DNA of 36,019 bases, taken from positions 1 to 36,019 of the forward strand of contig JAEWFG010000299.1 of the NCBI GenBank assembly GCA_023388935.1, read 5' to 3'. Position 1 is the first letter of the stretch; the number at the start of each line of letters is the position of its first letter. Shown piece after piece: positions 23,019-31,262 of this stretch. This DNA is from Pseudomonadota bacterium. Lineage in GTDB: Bacteria; Pseudomonadota; Alphaproteobacteria; Rhizobiales; Xanthobacteraceae. The notes beneath the pieces were generated by a model. It searched no databases, had not been told where the DNA came from, and saw only the letters and a program-made list of their open reading frames with translations. A program made the position numbers and the translations under genes.

Positions 23019-24608
23019 GTGGAAGTCAAAGGCAGCAAGGAGGGCGTCGCGTTCGTCCTCGATTTGACCGAGCACAAGCGGGCGGAACAGGCGCTTCAGC
23101 TACAGGCAACGCTTGATTCGATCCCGGCGATGGCTTTGCGCGCCAGGGCTGATGGCTTTACCGAGTACGTCAACAAGCGTTGGCTCGACTACACGGGGGT
23201 CTCGCTTGATCAAGCGCTGGGTCGGAAGTGGCTTGCTTTGATCCATCCCGACGACGCTCCGCGCGTGCGGGACAACTGGCTACAATCGGTGGCATCCGCA
23301 AAACCCTGCGAAGCCGAAGCCCGCCTGCGCGGCTCCAATGGATCGTATCGCTGGTTCCTCATCCGTGCGAAGCCGTCACGCGACGAGGCAGGAGCAGTTG
23401 TCGCATGGTACGGCACCAAAACGGATATCCAGGCCCTGAAGACGGTCGAAAGTGCCTTGCGACGAAGCGAGGCGGAATTGGCCGACGTCAGGCGCGTGCA
23501 ACAGACCCTAGATTCAATTCCGGTTGCTGCCTGGCGCACCAGAGCCGACGGCTTCGCCGAGTATTTCAACAAGCGGTGGCTCGACTACGCGGGGGTCTCG
23601 CTTGATCAAGCGCTGGGTTGGCAGTGGCGTGCTTTGATCCATCCCGAAGACCTTCCTCGCGTGAATGATATCTGGCTGCAACTGCTTGCATCTGAAAAGC
23701 CGGGTGAAGTGGAAGCCCGCATGCGCCGCCATGACGGATCGTATCGTTGGTTCCTGACTCGGGCGGAGCCTTCGCGCGACGACACAGGACGGGTTGTTGC
23801 GTGGTACGGCACCAACACGGACATCGAGGATCGCACACAGGCGTTGGCGCGGTTGCAGGAGATGGAATCGGAGTTCGCCCACATAAACCGCGTGAGCGTG
23901 ATGGGAGAATTGGCAGCCTCGCTCTCTCACAAGATCGCGCAACCGATTGCCAGCGCGCGCAACAACGTCCGAGCAGCCCAGAATTTTCTGAAAATGCAGC
24001 CGCCGGACCTGGACGAGGTAAGGGAAGCGCTCTCCTCTGCAGTTGCGGACGCAGATCGATCCGGAGAAATCATCGATCGCATCCGAGAGCAAATCAAGAA
24101 AGCACCGCCGCGAAAAGAGCGTTTTGATCTCAACGCGGCAATCAACGAAGTGATTGTATTGGCGAAAAGCGTGACTCTCAGGAATGGCATTTCGGTCCAG
24201 ACCCGGCTTTCGAAGGGATTGCTTCCGGTTCTGGGGGATCGCGTCCAGCTGCAACAAGTGTTGTTGAACCTGGTTCTCAACGCGGCTGAAGCAATGGGCT
24301 CGTTCGAAGAGGGGGCGAGAGAGCTGTTGATCAGTACCGAGCAGGACCAGGCAGGCGCCCTCGTGGCCGTGCGCGATTCCGGGCCGGGCATCGATCCGTC
24401 GAATTTCGATCGCGTCTTCGACGCCTTCTACACCACGAAGTCCAGTGGAACAGGCATGGGGTTGTCGATTTGCCGCTCCATCATCCATGCTCATGGCGGC
24501 AAGCTGTGCGCGGGAGCGAACGAGCCTCGCGGCGCTGCATTTCAGTTCACCTTGCCCGGAACAGAAGGAGAGTTCACGAATTCTCTTCAGGCGAGTCAGC
24601 AGACCTGA
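23019..24608 (+). CDS. 5'-truncated PAS/PAS histidine kinase, copy of the giant kinase C-terminus
   Basis: A 529-codon frame that begins inside the end of a PAS domain (GVAFVLDLTEHKRAEQAL). It then carries two full PAS domains, HisKA and HATPase, aligned without gaps to the giant kinase. The phospho-acceptor His304 is kept, but SLSHEIAQP has become SLSHKIAQP, a single G-to-A change turning the adjacent Glu into Lys. The N-box LNLVLNAAEAM, RDSGPG and GTGMGLSI are intact. The assigned start is a GTG at 23019 without a Shine-Dalgarno site, and the similarity continues a few codons upstream in frame (RIPVEV against RVPVLV). It may be a decaying copy, or be translated from the oxidoreductase transcript. 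Confidence 0.7.
   Translation: MEVKGSKEGVAFVLDLTEHKRAEQALQLQATLDSIPAMALRARADGFTEYVNKRWLDYTGVSLDQALGRKWLALIHPDDAPRVRDNWLQSVASAKPCEAEARLRGSNGSYRWFLIRAKPSRDEAGAVVAWYGTKTDIQALKTVESALRRSEAELADVRRVQQTLDSIPVAAWRTRADGFAEYFNKRWLDYAGVSLDQALGWQWRALIHPEDLPRVNDIWLQLLASEKPGEVEARMRRHDGSYRWFLTRAEPSRDDTGRVVAWYGTNTDIEDRTQALARLQEMESEFAHINRVSVMGELAASLSHKIAQPIASARNNVRAAQNFLKMQPPDLDEVREALSSAVADADRSGEIIDRIREQIKKAPPRKERFDLNAAINEVIVLAKSVTLRNGISVQTRLSKGLLPVLGDRVQLQQVLLNLVLNAAEAMGSFEEGARELLISTEQDQAGALVAVRDSGPGIDPSNFDRVFDAFYTTKSSGTGMGLSICRSIIHAHGGKLCAGANEPRGAAFQFTLPGTEGEFTNSLQASQQT
23040..24558 (+). repeat. C-terminal kinase segment duplicated from 19325-20843 (copy 2)
   Basis: Direct-repeat partner of 19325-20843 with no insertions or deletions detected by reading. 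The uninterrupted frame over 1.5 kb suggests either recent duplication, ongoing gene conversion, or selection on the protein. Confidence 0.85.
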
Positions 24609-24963
24609 GGGCCTTGCGGACACATTGCGTGAGATGCTCGTCATTCACCGGCTTGCGCAGGTAACACACGGCCCCGTCATTTAGGGCGAGAGCCCGATCG
24701 GCGTCATTAGGAAACGCAGTCACAAGGATTGTCGGAATCGCGTGGTCCATGTCGATAAGGCGTCGGTGGAGTTCGAGCCCGGTCATGGCCGGCATCTGGA
24801 TGTCGGCGATCAGGCAGGCTGTTTCGGCGAGGCGCGGGGACGCGAGAAATTCCGCTGCAGACGAGAAAACGTCGGCCGTATGGCCGAGCGATCTCATGAG
24901 CCTGCACATGGACTCACGACAGAACTGATCATCATCAACGACCGACACCAGTACCTTTTTCAT
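24574..24963 (-). CDS. Single-domain response regulator (CheY/FixJ receiver type)
   Basis: A 129-residue stand-alone receiver domain with no output domain. The acidic pocket is VVDDD (residues 9-12), the phospho-acceptor is Asp54 (IADIQMP), and Thr82 (VTAF) and Lys104 (LRKP) complete the active site. The start at 24963 is the second of two adjacent ATGs after AGGCGG. It is convergent with, and overlaps by 35 bp, the 3' end of the truncated kinase gene. Receivers of this kind usually pass the phosphate on or sequester a kinase; it is a plausible partner for the kinases in this window, by position only. Confidence 0.9.
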   Translation of the reverse strand: MKKVLVSVVDDDQFCRESMCRLMRSLGHTADVFSSAAEFLASPRLAETACLIADIQMPAMTGLELHRRLIDMDHAIPTILVTAFPNDADRALALNDGAVCYLRKPVNDEHLTQCVRKALRSADSPEENS

Positions 24964-25332
24964 CATCCGCCTATGGCCATTCGCTGGACCCGTCGTGGGG
25001 CAGCCAACTATGCCGACGCTCTGCATGGGATTGCCCGATGTGGGCGAGAATGCCACCAATGCAATTCCGGTGCCCCGTAAACTTTAGCTTATCTCGACGA
25101 CAATTGCGAAGCTGGGCCGACAGGGCTTGTGATCGAGAAGCTCGACTGATCGAACAGGGCGCCGGCATTACACCGGGCGACCTTAGGACCAGATCCAAGC
25201 GCCATAAGCCTTGGTATCGTCGTCTTGCCCCCTTTGGATGCCCGACGTCGACCTGCGCTCAATTGAGCCGCCGGTGACGATCCTCCTAGTCTGCATGCGT
25301 CCGAAATGCGCACACGCCGAAAGGAGAGGACA
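24964..25332. other. Intergenic region between divergent small genes
   Basis: 369 bp between the minus-strand receiver gene and the plus-strand zinc-ribbon gene. No convincing gene, hairpin or repeat is visible. It should contain both divergent promoters. Several open frames cross it on both strands but none has a recognisable product. Confidence 0.4.
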
Positions 25333-25554
25333 ATGCCTTACCGTTTAGAAAGTCAGGGGCAACACGAGGCAGCTCGATGCGCAGTCTGTGATGGCAAGTT
25401 TGGTCTCGTCCGGCATTATTCTTGGAAAACCCCACTTTGCTCCAGGAAGTGCGTCGATCGCCTAAAGGCGCGCAGTCAAAGTGACCGCTATTGGATGGGC
25501 TGGCTCCAAATCGCATTCGACCAGTCACCAGCGAACCGCGCGAGGGCGTCATGA
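25333..25554 (+). CDS. Small zinc-ribbon-like protein
   Basis: A 73-residue protein with two Cys pairs, Cys16-x2-Cys19 (CAVC) and Cys36-x3-Cys40 (CSRKC), spaced as in a small zinc ribbon or MYM/treble-clef finger. A basic helix (VDRLKARSQSDR) and an aromatic C-terminal stretch (YWMGWLQIAF) follow. AAGGAGAGG lies just upstream of the ATG at 25333, which excludes the longer frame. Its stop overlaps the next gene by ATGA, so the two are translationally coupled. No named family is recognised; a nucleic-acid- or protein-binding role is guesswork. Confidence 0.75.
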   Translation: MPYRLESQGQHEAARCAVCDGKFGLVRHYSWKTPLCSRKCVDRLKARSQSDRYWMGWLQIAFDQSPANRARAS

Positions 25555-25766
25555 CCCTTCAGATCTCGCAACGAGGCAAAGAATATCTGAAGACGGCGCA
25601 GACTTTGCTCCGCACCGCCAGGACTATGACTGACCAAGCGATTGCGGGCCAGCTCAAGGCGCTTGCCGACGACTACGAGCGGCGAGCTGAGAAAGCTTCG
25701 CGCGATGATTCAGCCAAGGCGTGCGCTCGATCGGTTTCTGTCGCTGAACGCGAGTGGAGTGCGTGA
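25551..25766 (+). CDS. Small helical protein, unknown function
   Basis: A 71-residue, probably all-helical soluble protein. The stretch YLKTAQTLLRTARTMTDQAI and then QLKALADDYERRAEKAS has alternating hydrophobic and charged positions, suggesting a helical hairpin. Many short Bradyrhizobium proteins have a similar core. The ATG at 25551 overlaps the stop of the zinc-ribbon gene, which fixes the start and links the two. I cannot assign a function. Confidence 0.7.
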   Translation: MTLQISQRGKEYLKTAQTLLRTARTMTDQAIAGQLKALADDYERRAEKASRDDSAKACARSVSVAEREWSA

Positions 25767-26003
25767 GCTGATGGGCAGCATCACTCAGCAAATATCCGGC
25801 CAGTCGTAGATGGAACTTAAGCCGAAAGTGCGTCTGACGAAGGCGAGCTGTGTCAGCGTGCGTAAGCTTTGGTGTACCCCGCGCGCATCCTCTAGGAAAT
25901 AATAATGGGACTGTTCAGGTTCCGGAATTAGGATTAGAAATGCGCGGTCTGGCTGTAGACCAGGGTAAAGGCTGATTTTCGCGATCTCTTTCGAGCAGTA
26001 GCG

Positions 26004-26639
26004 ATGTCTGACGCAACCTCCACCGTGTTGGTCATCGACGACGATCCGGATCTCCGCGCGTCTGTTGGACGCCTGCTGCGATCGCTCGGTATCAATGTTC
26101 AGCTATTTGCCTCCATTTCCGACTTCCTCAAATCCGATCCTCCGGACTGCCCCACTTGCCTGGTGCTCGATATCAGATTGCCTGGCCAAAGCGGCCTCGA
26201 TCTCCAGCGCGAGCTCGCCGCAGCAAACAGGGAGATCCCGATCATCTTCATCACGGGTCACGGCGACATCCCAATGTCCGTGCAAGCGATGAAGAGAGGC
26301 GCCATCGAGTTCCTGACCAAGCCGTTCCGCGATCAGGATCTCCTCGACGCCATTCAGCTCGGCCTCTCTCGCGACCGCGCACGGCGGGAAAATGACAAGG
26401 ACCTGGCCGTTCTGAGGGAGCGTTTCGGGTCGCTAAGCCCCAGAGAGCGCGAGATCGTGATTCAGGTCGCTCGCGGCCGCTTGAGCAAACAGATTGCCCA
26501 TGAGATCGGCATCGCTGAGGCCACGGTGAAAGTGCATCGCAGCAGGGCGATGCAGAAGATGCAGGCCGGTTCGCTTCCCGAACTCGGCCGGATGGCTGAC
26601 AAGCTCAAGCTGGTGCCCAATACGTCGCCACGCTCCTGA
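26004..26639 (+). CDS. FixJ/NarL-type response regulator (receiver + LuxR HTH)
   Basis: A 211-residue DNA-binding response regulator. The receiver has IDDDPD at 11-16, phospho-acceptor Asp56 (LVLDIRLPGQSGLDLQ), Thr84 (ITGHGDIPMSVQAMK) and Lys106 (TKPF). The GHGDIPM segment is typical of the FixJ/TodT group. The C-terminal LuxR-type HTH spans about 144-190 (LSPREREIVIQVARG, IAHEIGIAEATVKVHRSRAM). The ribosome site is weak (GAGCAG). It has no kinase gene in its own operon; the three histidine kinases of this window are the nearest candidates as partners. A 237-bp leader without a gene precedes it. Confidence 0.93.
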   Translation: MSDATSTVLVIDDDPDLRASVGRLLRSLGINVQLFASISDFLKSDPPDCPTCLVLDIRLPGQSGLDLQRELAAANREIPIIFITGHGDIPMSVQAMKRGAIEFLTKPFRDQDLLDAIQLGLSRDRARRENDKDLAVLRERFGSLSPREREIVIQVARGRLSKQIAHEIGIAEATVKVHRSRAMQKMQAGSLPELGRMADKLKLVPNTSPRS

Positions 26640-27271
26640 GCTGGCCCCTTGCGGGGCGTGCTATTCGCACGGTCAGATATTCCCCAGTTGCGCGATCTCC
26701 TTGCAAACAGAAAAGGCCGGCGGGCGCTACGCCGCCGACCTGTTCTTGCAACTGCCGGCTCGCGGGTCCGGTTCCGCTGCGTTTCCCAGCACTGCGTGCC
26801 GGGGCAAACAAAGAGCGGGCTGCTGTGCACTAGGCGGTCCGCATCGATTGAATCGTTACCGCAGAGGGGCCGCTGACGCTATTGTACGCGGGTATGGCGC
26901 GAGTGTGCTGAGGGATGTTCGCATTACCGAAGTCGGATATATCCAATATACGTCGGTTTATTGATCACGAAGCGCCGCGCAGACGCGTGGGTAGCTTCAG
27001 GAAGATCACCGTGGGCGATCATTTTGATATGCACCATGCGGTGTCATCGCGAATGATCTAGCCTGCGGCGTCCTTGGTCCTGCCATAGCACTCACAATGT
27101 CACTGCACCCGATTTGAATCGCGCCGCTTGTAAATCTAGGTTTAGGAAACGCAACCAAATCTGTCGTTGCGTGCCACCCCGGTGCAATAGCCCGCCGCAC
27201 TGTAAACCATCAAATTGCGCCTCACGAGCATCTTTGCCGGGAATAATCCTGCCAAAGCACGCGAGGTCATG
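26640..27271. other. Intergenic region with a GC-rich hairpin
   Basis: About 630 bp without a supported gene. A 9-bp stem with one mismatch (GGCCGGCGG 26715-26723, CCGCCGACC 26732-26740) lies 75 bp after the FixJ-like gene. AAAA flanks it on the left, which would form a T-run on the minus strand, and a weak TGTTCTT lies on the right; it may terminate transcription in both directions. An AT-rich palindrome GGATATATCC (26935-26944) and surrounding AT-rich DNA may be promoter material for the genes downstream. Confidence 0.45.
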
Positions 27272-27682
27272 ATGCGCGCACCAGAATCGACTGCAGCTTT
27301 CGAACACTTGGTGCAATTTCATCCCCAATCGGGGCTTGGCGTGAAACGCGCCGTTCAAGCCAAATTTTCGTTCGGACCGTTCTGCCTGCTTCCGACGCAG
27401 TTTCTTTTGCAGGAAGGCGACAAGCCGGTGCCTCTCGGTAGCCGGGCTCTGGAAATTCTGATCACCTTGCTTGAACGCCGTGGTGAGCTGGTCAGCAAGC
27501 AGGATTTGATGGCTCGGGTTTGGCCAAATGTCTTTGTCGAGCCTGCTAACCTGACGGTCCACATGTCCGCATTGCGTCGCGCGCTGCGCGATGGCCGCAA
27601 CGGGAATCGCTTCATCGTCAACATCCCCGGACGTGGCTACTGCTTCGTCGCCTCGGTCGATGTGTCGGGACACGAGTTCTGA
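27272..27682 (+). CDS. Stand-alone winged-helix regulator (OmpR/CadC-type DNA-binding domain)
   Basis: A 136-residue protein consisting almost only of a Trans_reg_C winged helix. FSFGPFCLLPTQFLLQEGDK gives the N-terminal beta-sheet, LGSRALEILITLLERRGELV and DLMARVWPNVFVEPANLTVH the helices, and the ending IVNIPGRGYCFVA the wing, a classic CadC/HilA-type signature. There is no receiver domain and no transmembrane helix. The second of two ATGs (27272) is preferred, with GAGG 5 bp upstream. It ends 34 bp before the efflux operon and is likely its regulator. Confidence 0.85.
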   Translation: MRAPESTAAFEHLVQFHPQSGLGVKRAVQAKFSFGPFCLLPTQFLLQEGDKPVPLGSRALEILITLLERRGELVSKQDLMARVWPNVFVEPANLTVHMSALRRALRDGRNGNRFIVNIPGRGYCFVASVDVSGHEF

Positions 27683-27716
27683 GCGCAAGTGGCGAAGCAT
27701 CCGCAGAGGCATTATC

Positions 27717-29657
27717 GTGGTCGCGATAGTATCAGAACAGCCGTTCACTGTAGCGAATATCCCCGTCAGCTCCTGGAGCTTCGCCATCCGCGTTTGGCTG
27801 GCTATGGTCCTAGCCTTGTTCGTGAGTTTTTGGCTGCAGCTTGAAGCGCCGGCCTCGGCCGCAGTTACTGTTGGAATTCTTGCCGAACCGACCCGCGGTC
27901 AGGCGCTGGACAAGGCGGGCTTTCGGCTGCTCGGCACCATTGTGGGCGTGGCAGCATCAATCGCAATCACCGGGCTCTTCTCCCAAACGAGAGATCTGAT
28001 CCTCGCAGCATTCGCGGTGTGGATTGGCATTTGCGTCTTTGCGGCGAACCTATTGGACGGCTATCGGGCCTATGCCGCAGTGTTGTCCGGCTACACCGTT
28101 GCAATAATCGCGACACAGCAGATCGACACCCCGCAGCACGTGTTTGAATCCGGCGTAGCGCGTGGCGCCGCGATCGCGGTCGGCGTTCTGTCGATGGCGG
28201 TCATAAATACGTTGATGTATACCCCCGACCGTCATCCGCGACTCATGGTGCAACTTGCGGCGATTCGCCGCCGCGTTCGCGAATATGCGAGCGCAGCCTT
28301 TCGCGGCGAACCAGGCAACTCGACGACATTCCTGAGGCTGCTTCGGGAAATCGTGGCGCTCCGGCCTGAGATCGCAAGCGTGGCTCTCGAGTCAAGCCGC
28401 GGCTCCGTCAGGAGCGTCGCCGCTCGCAGCGTGGCGGTCGGGTTGGTTGCCGAATTGCAGGCAGCCTGGATCTTGAACAGCGATCCTGCTGATGTCGATA
28501 ACACGGCTTGCGATCAGCCAAGAGCTGCGCTCGAGCGAGCGGACGATTCCGGCTTGCCGGCGCGGCGGCTGCCGGAACTCGTGGCGGGGCAGAAACGTGT
28601 ACGTGACGTTGAAACCGAAACGTCGGCATGGGCAGCCCGAGAATTTCTGCGTCGGGATGAAGAGGTCCGCCAGGATCTGTTGGCCCTGAGGTCGGCGCGA
28701 TGGCCACTGCGAGCCTGGCGCGCGCCATTATATCGATCCTACAGAACTGCAGTCGAAAGTGGCGTCCGCGCCGCTCTATGGCTTGCGATTGCCGCGATTT
28801 TTTACGTTTGGGCCGGATGGCCTGCGGCGAGTGTTTCGCTGTCTTTTGTCGCGCTGATTATCGGATTGGGGGCCACAACACCGAACACGCGCGGCTTCAC
28901 CACCATCACGCTTGTCGGTACGCCGATCGCAGCTGCCCTGACCGGCATACTTGAGTTCTTCGTCCTCAATGGTGCTGACGCCTTTCCTCTGTTGGCGATC
29001 GCCATGGCTCCCTTTACGATCGGCGCAGCGGTTCTCATGAAGTCGAAAAACCTTGTGTGGTCGTCACTCGGTCGCGTCAATCTGCTTTTCCTACCGATCA
29101 TCCTGGCACCGAGCAATCCGCAGACCTATAATCCGCAGAGCTTCCTCTTCACCTCTCTGTTTCTTGTCGTGGCAGCGTCGTTGCTGCTCGCGGCACAGAC
29201 GCTGATTCCTCCCGTCTCCGATGACGAGCGCAGGACGCGGCTGGTCGCAGAGGCGCGCAGCGAGGTGCAAGAGCCAATCCACCAGAATGGAGAAGCTCCG
29301 GAAGAGGCAACGTTCCGGGATGCCTCTCGAATCGGGCAATTTCTAGCGGTTGGAGGAGCGAAGGACAGTCGGGCCCTCGCGGAAATGCTCTCTTGCTTCG
29401 ACCAGTCGGCGATGATCCGTCTTTGCGAGGCGAAGCTGATGCAGCTCGCTGACGGGCCCCTTGCAGCGTTGGCAGATGAAGCTCGCGCGGCGATCGTCAA
29501 CCGAGATACGCCGACCCTGCGCACAATTGCGCATCGGTTGCAGGAAACGGCCCCACAGAAAGACTCGATCGAGGCAGATGTTGCTGCGTGCCTAATCCTG
29601 ACAAGCAACATCGCTGACCGGGGCAGGGGCCTCGATTCTCCTTCGGAGGCAGCCTGA
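27717..29657 (+). CDS. FUSC-family aromatic-acid exporter, AaeB-like
   Basis: A 646-residue inner-membrane transporter of the FUSC/AaeB family, which with a periplasmic adaptor exports aromatic carboxylic acids or related toxic compounds. It has two membrane blocks of about five helices (residues ~15-160 starting SFAIRVWLAMVLALFVSFWL, and ~345-500), each followed by a soluble region. AVTVGILAEPTRGQALDKAGFRLLGTIVG is a well-conserved FUSC segment. The start is taken as GTG at 27717 with AGAGG 7 bp upstream, giving the usual family length; the longer frame to 27591 runs through the regulator gene. It overlaps the next gene by TGATG. Confidence 0.9.
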   Translation: MVAIVSEQPFTVANIPVSSWSFAIRVWLAMVLALFVSFWLQLEAPASAAVTVGILAEPTRGQALDKAGFRLLGTIVGVAASIAITGLFSQTRDLILAAFAVWIGICVFAANLLDGYRAYAAVLSGYTVAIIATQQIDTPQHVFESGVARGAAIAVGVLSMAVINTLMYTPDRHPRLMVQLAAIRRRVREYASAAFRGEPGNSTTFLRLLREIVALRPEIASVALESSRGSVRSVAARSVAVGLVAELQAAWILNSDPADVDNTACDQPRAALERADDSGLPARRLPELVAGQKRVRDVETETSAWAAREFLRRDEEVRQDLLALRSARWPLRAWRAPLYRSYRTAVESGVRAALWLAIAAIFYVWAGWPAASVSLSFVALIIGLGATTPNTRGFTTITLVGTPIAAALTGILEFFVLNGADAFPLLAIAMAPFTIGAAVLMKSKNLVWSSLGRVNLLFLPIILAPSNPQTYNPQSFLFTSLFLVVAASLLLAAQTLIPPVSDDERRTRLVAEARSEVQEPIHQNGEAPEEATFRDASRIGQFLAVGGAKDSRALAEMLSCFDQSAMIRLCEAKLMQLADGPLAALADEARAAIVNRDTPTLRTIAHRLQETAPQKDSIEADVAACLILTSNIADRGRGLDSPSEAA

Positions 29658-29860
29658 TGGCACACACCTTTGCAGAACTGGCGGTCGGAGGCGTGTTGTT
29701 CGCGCCGTTTGTAACTTATTTGGCGGCAGCTGTTGTCCTCATCGTTGTCCTGCGACCGCTTTTGCATGTCGTCGGCTTTGCGAAGATGTTCAGTCATGCC
29801 TCAGTTGCTGAGCTCAGTCTGTACGTGACTGTTCTGAGTCTATTGATGTTGTTGTTCTAG
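29657..29860 (+). CDS. DUF1656 small membrane protein, AaeX-like
   Basis: A 67-residue membrane protein with two helices (GVLFAPFVTYLAAAVVLIVV and ELSLYVTVLSLLMLLF). The pattern ELAVGGVLFAPF is the common start of DUF1656/AaeX proteins, which always sit between a FUSC transporter and an HlyD-type adaptor. It is coupled to the transporter by a 1-bp TGATG overlap and is 11 bp from the adaptor gene. The biochemical role in the pump is not established. Confidence 0.9.
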   Translation: MAHTFAELAVGGVLFAPFVTYLAAAVVLIVVLRPLLHVVGFAKMFSHASVAELSLYVTVLSLLMLLF

Positions 29861-29871
29861 AGGAGGGCGCC

Positions 29872-31065
29872 ATGGATGCGGCCATTCATGATGAGGCTGT
29901 TGAGCACGACGAGATGCAGGCAACCGTCACGCGCTCGTCGCCGAGTGTCGGTGACGCATCAGCTCGTCAAGCCGGTGAATTCGACGACATCGCGCGAAGG
30001 GTATCCGAGGATTGTCCAAACAACAAACCGACCGTCTCCTCCTCGGGAAAGTCCACGCCAAGGCGGCGAGGTGGCGCCTTGCGAACCGCGGGGTTTCTAC
30101 TGCGCAAGGTAGCTACTGCCGGGATCGCAGTTGTTGCAGTGCTGATCGCTCTCGTCACTTGGGACCAGTACAACGCCGGGCCGTGGACACGCGACGGGCG
30201 AGTGCGAGTTCAAGTTGCGAGTGTGGCGCCGCAAATCTCCGGTCAGATCACGGAACTGCGAATTGTCGACAATCAGTTCGTGCACAAAGGCGACCTTTTG
30301 TATGTCATCGATCCCTTCGATTTTGACGTCGCACTGCGCACGAACAAGGCGATCTTGCAGCAAAGGATGGCGGACCTTAACGTGAAGGATTTGCAGTCCG
30401 AACGCCGGCGTCGCTTGTCGGATCTCGCGAGCAGCACCGAAGAGAAGCAGATCTATGAAGGAAACGCGCTGCAGGCGAAGGCCACCGTCGATTCGGCGCA
30501 GCAGCAGGTGCGGCAGGCCGAGATCAACCTGCAGCGCACTGAAGTGCGCAGTCCGGTGAATGGAATTGTCACCAATCTCCTGCTCCGAGAGGGAGACTAC
30601 GCGCATCAAGGCGCCACCAATGTTTCGATCATCGACACGGACAGCTACTGGGTTGATGGTTATTTCGAGGAAACCAAGCTGGCCCGCCTGTGCGTGGGTG
30701 ACCGTGCCGAGGCAAAACTGTTAGGCTACCCGGCGCCGATTACTGGTCACATCGCAACAGTGACGCGCGGCGTCAGCGTATCCAACGCAGCCGCTTCCAC
30801 GCAGGGGTTGCCCAACGTCGATCCGGTTTACACCTGGGTACGCTTGGCGCAGCGCGTGCCGGTACGGATTGCTATCGACAAGGTGCCGCCTGGCGTGCCG
30901 CTGGTATCGGGCTTGACTACAACTGTCACGATTCGGGACGGCAAGGATGGCGAGAATAGAACGCTCTTGCAAAGAGTTCGCGCGGAACTGAAGACGAGCT
31001 TTTTCGGCTTGATCGGCGAAGCTCCGGCGCGGCCAGGCTGCATTCCCGGTCCTTCGTCTCCATAG
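29872..31065 (+). CDS. HlyD/AaeA-type periplasmic adaptor of the efflux pump
   Basis: A 397-residue membrane-fusion protein linking the FUSC transporter to the outer membrane. It has an unusually long polar N-terminal tail (~75 residues, Ser/Arg rich), one transmembrane helix (KVATAGIAVVAVLIALVTWD), then the lipoyl half-motifs (VAPQISGQITELRIVDNQFV and VRSPVNGIVTNLLLREGDY) flanking a coiled-coil hairpin (~residues 160-225). The family signature GPWTRDGRVRVQ is present. AGGAGG is upstream of the ATG. A downstream ATG in the tail could also serve as the start; the conserved part begins near residue 70. Confidence 0.92.
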   Translation: MDAAIHDEAVEHDEMQATVTRSSPSVGDASARQAGEFDDIARRVSEDCPNNKPTVSSSGKSTPRRRGGALRTAGFLLRKVATAGIAVVAVLIALVTWDQYNAGPWTRDGRVRVQVASVAPQISGQITELRIVDNQFVHKGDLLYVIDPFDFDVALRTNKAILQQRMADLNVKDLQSERRRRLSDLASSTEEKQIYEGNALQAKATVDSAQQQVRQAEINLQRTEVRSPVNGIVTNLLLREGDYAHQGATNVSIIDTDSYWVDGYFEETKLARLCVGDRAEAKLLGYPAPITGHIATVTRGVSVSNAAASTQGLPNVDPVYTWVRLAQRVPVRIAIDKVPPGVPLVSGLTTTVTIRDGKDGENRTLLQRVRAELKTSFFGLIGEAPARPGCIPGPSSP

Positions 31066-31153
31066 AAGGCGGGCTAAGAGCTAGAAGTGCAGGCGACCGC
31101 GTCCGCTGTCGACTGAGCTTGCGCCGTCACTCACTAAGGCGTACTCATAAATC

Positions 31154-31218
31154 AAGCGCTTTATTTGAGCGCTTCGGATGTCCGCGCATTCCCTAACAGC
31201 GACAAAAAAGCGGACATC
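31154..31218. terminator. Pair of hairpins between convergent efflux and kinase genes
   Basis: AAGCGCT (31154-31160) and AGCGCTT (31168-31174) form a 7-bp hairpin with a 7-nt loop. Immediately after it, GATGTCCGC (31177-31185) and GCGGACATC (31210-31218) form a perfect 9-bp inverted repeat with an A-rich 24-nt loop. The position between two convergent genes suggests bidirectional termination, but neither stem is followed by a clear T-run. Confidence 0.5.
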
Positions 31219-31262
31219 GCCACACGTCGCCGATGGACCAATTGACGACATGGACGGTCGGA

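Noticed and set aside
23514..24644. 376-codon minus-strand frame opposite the truncated kinase
   Set aside because: A parallel shadow frame appears opposite the giant kinase, and its sequence is simply the complement of conserved kinase codons.
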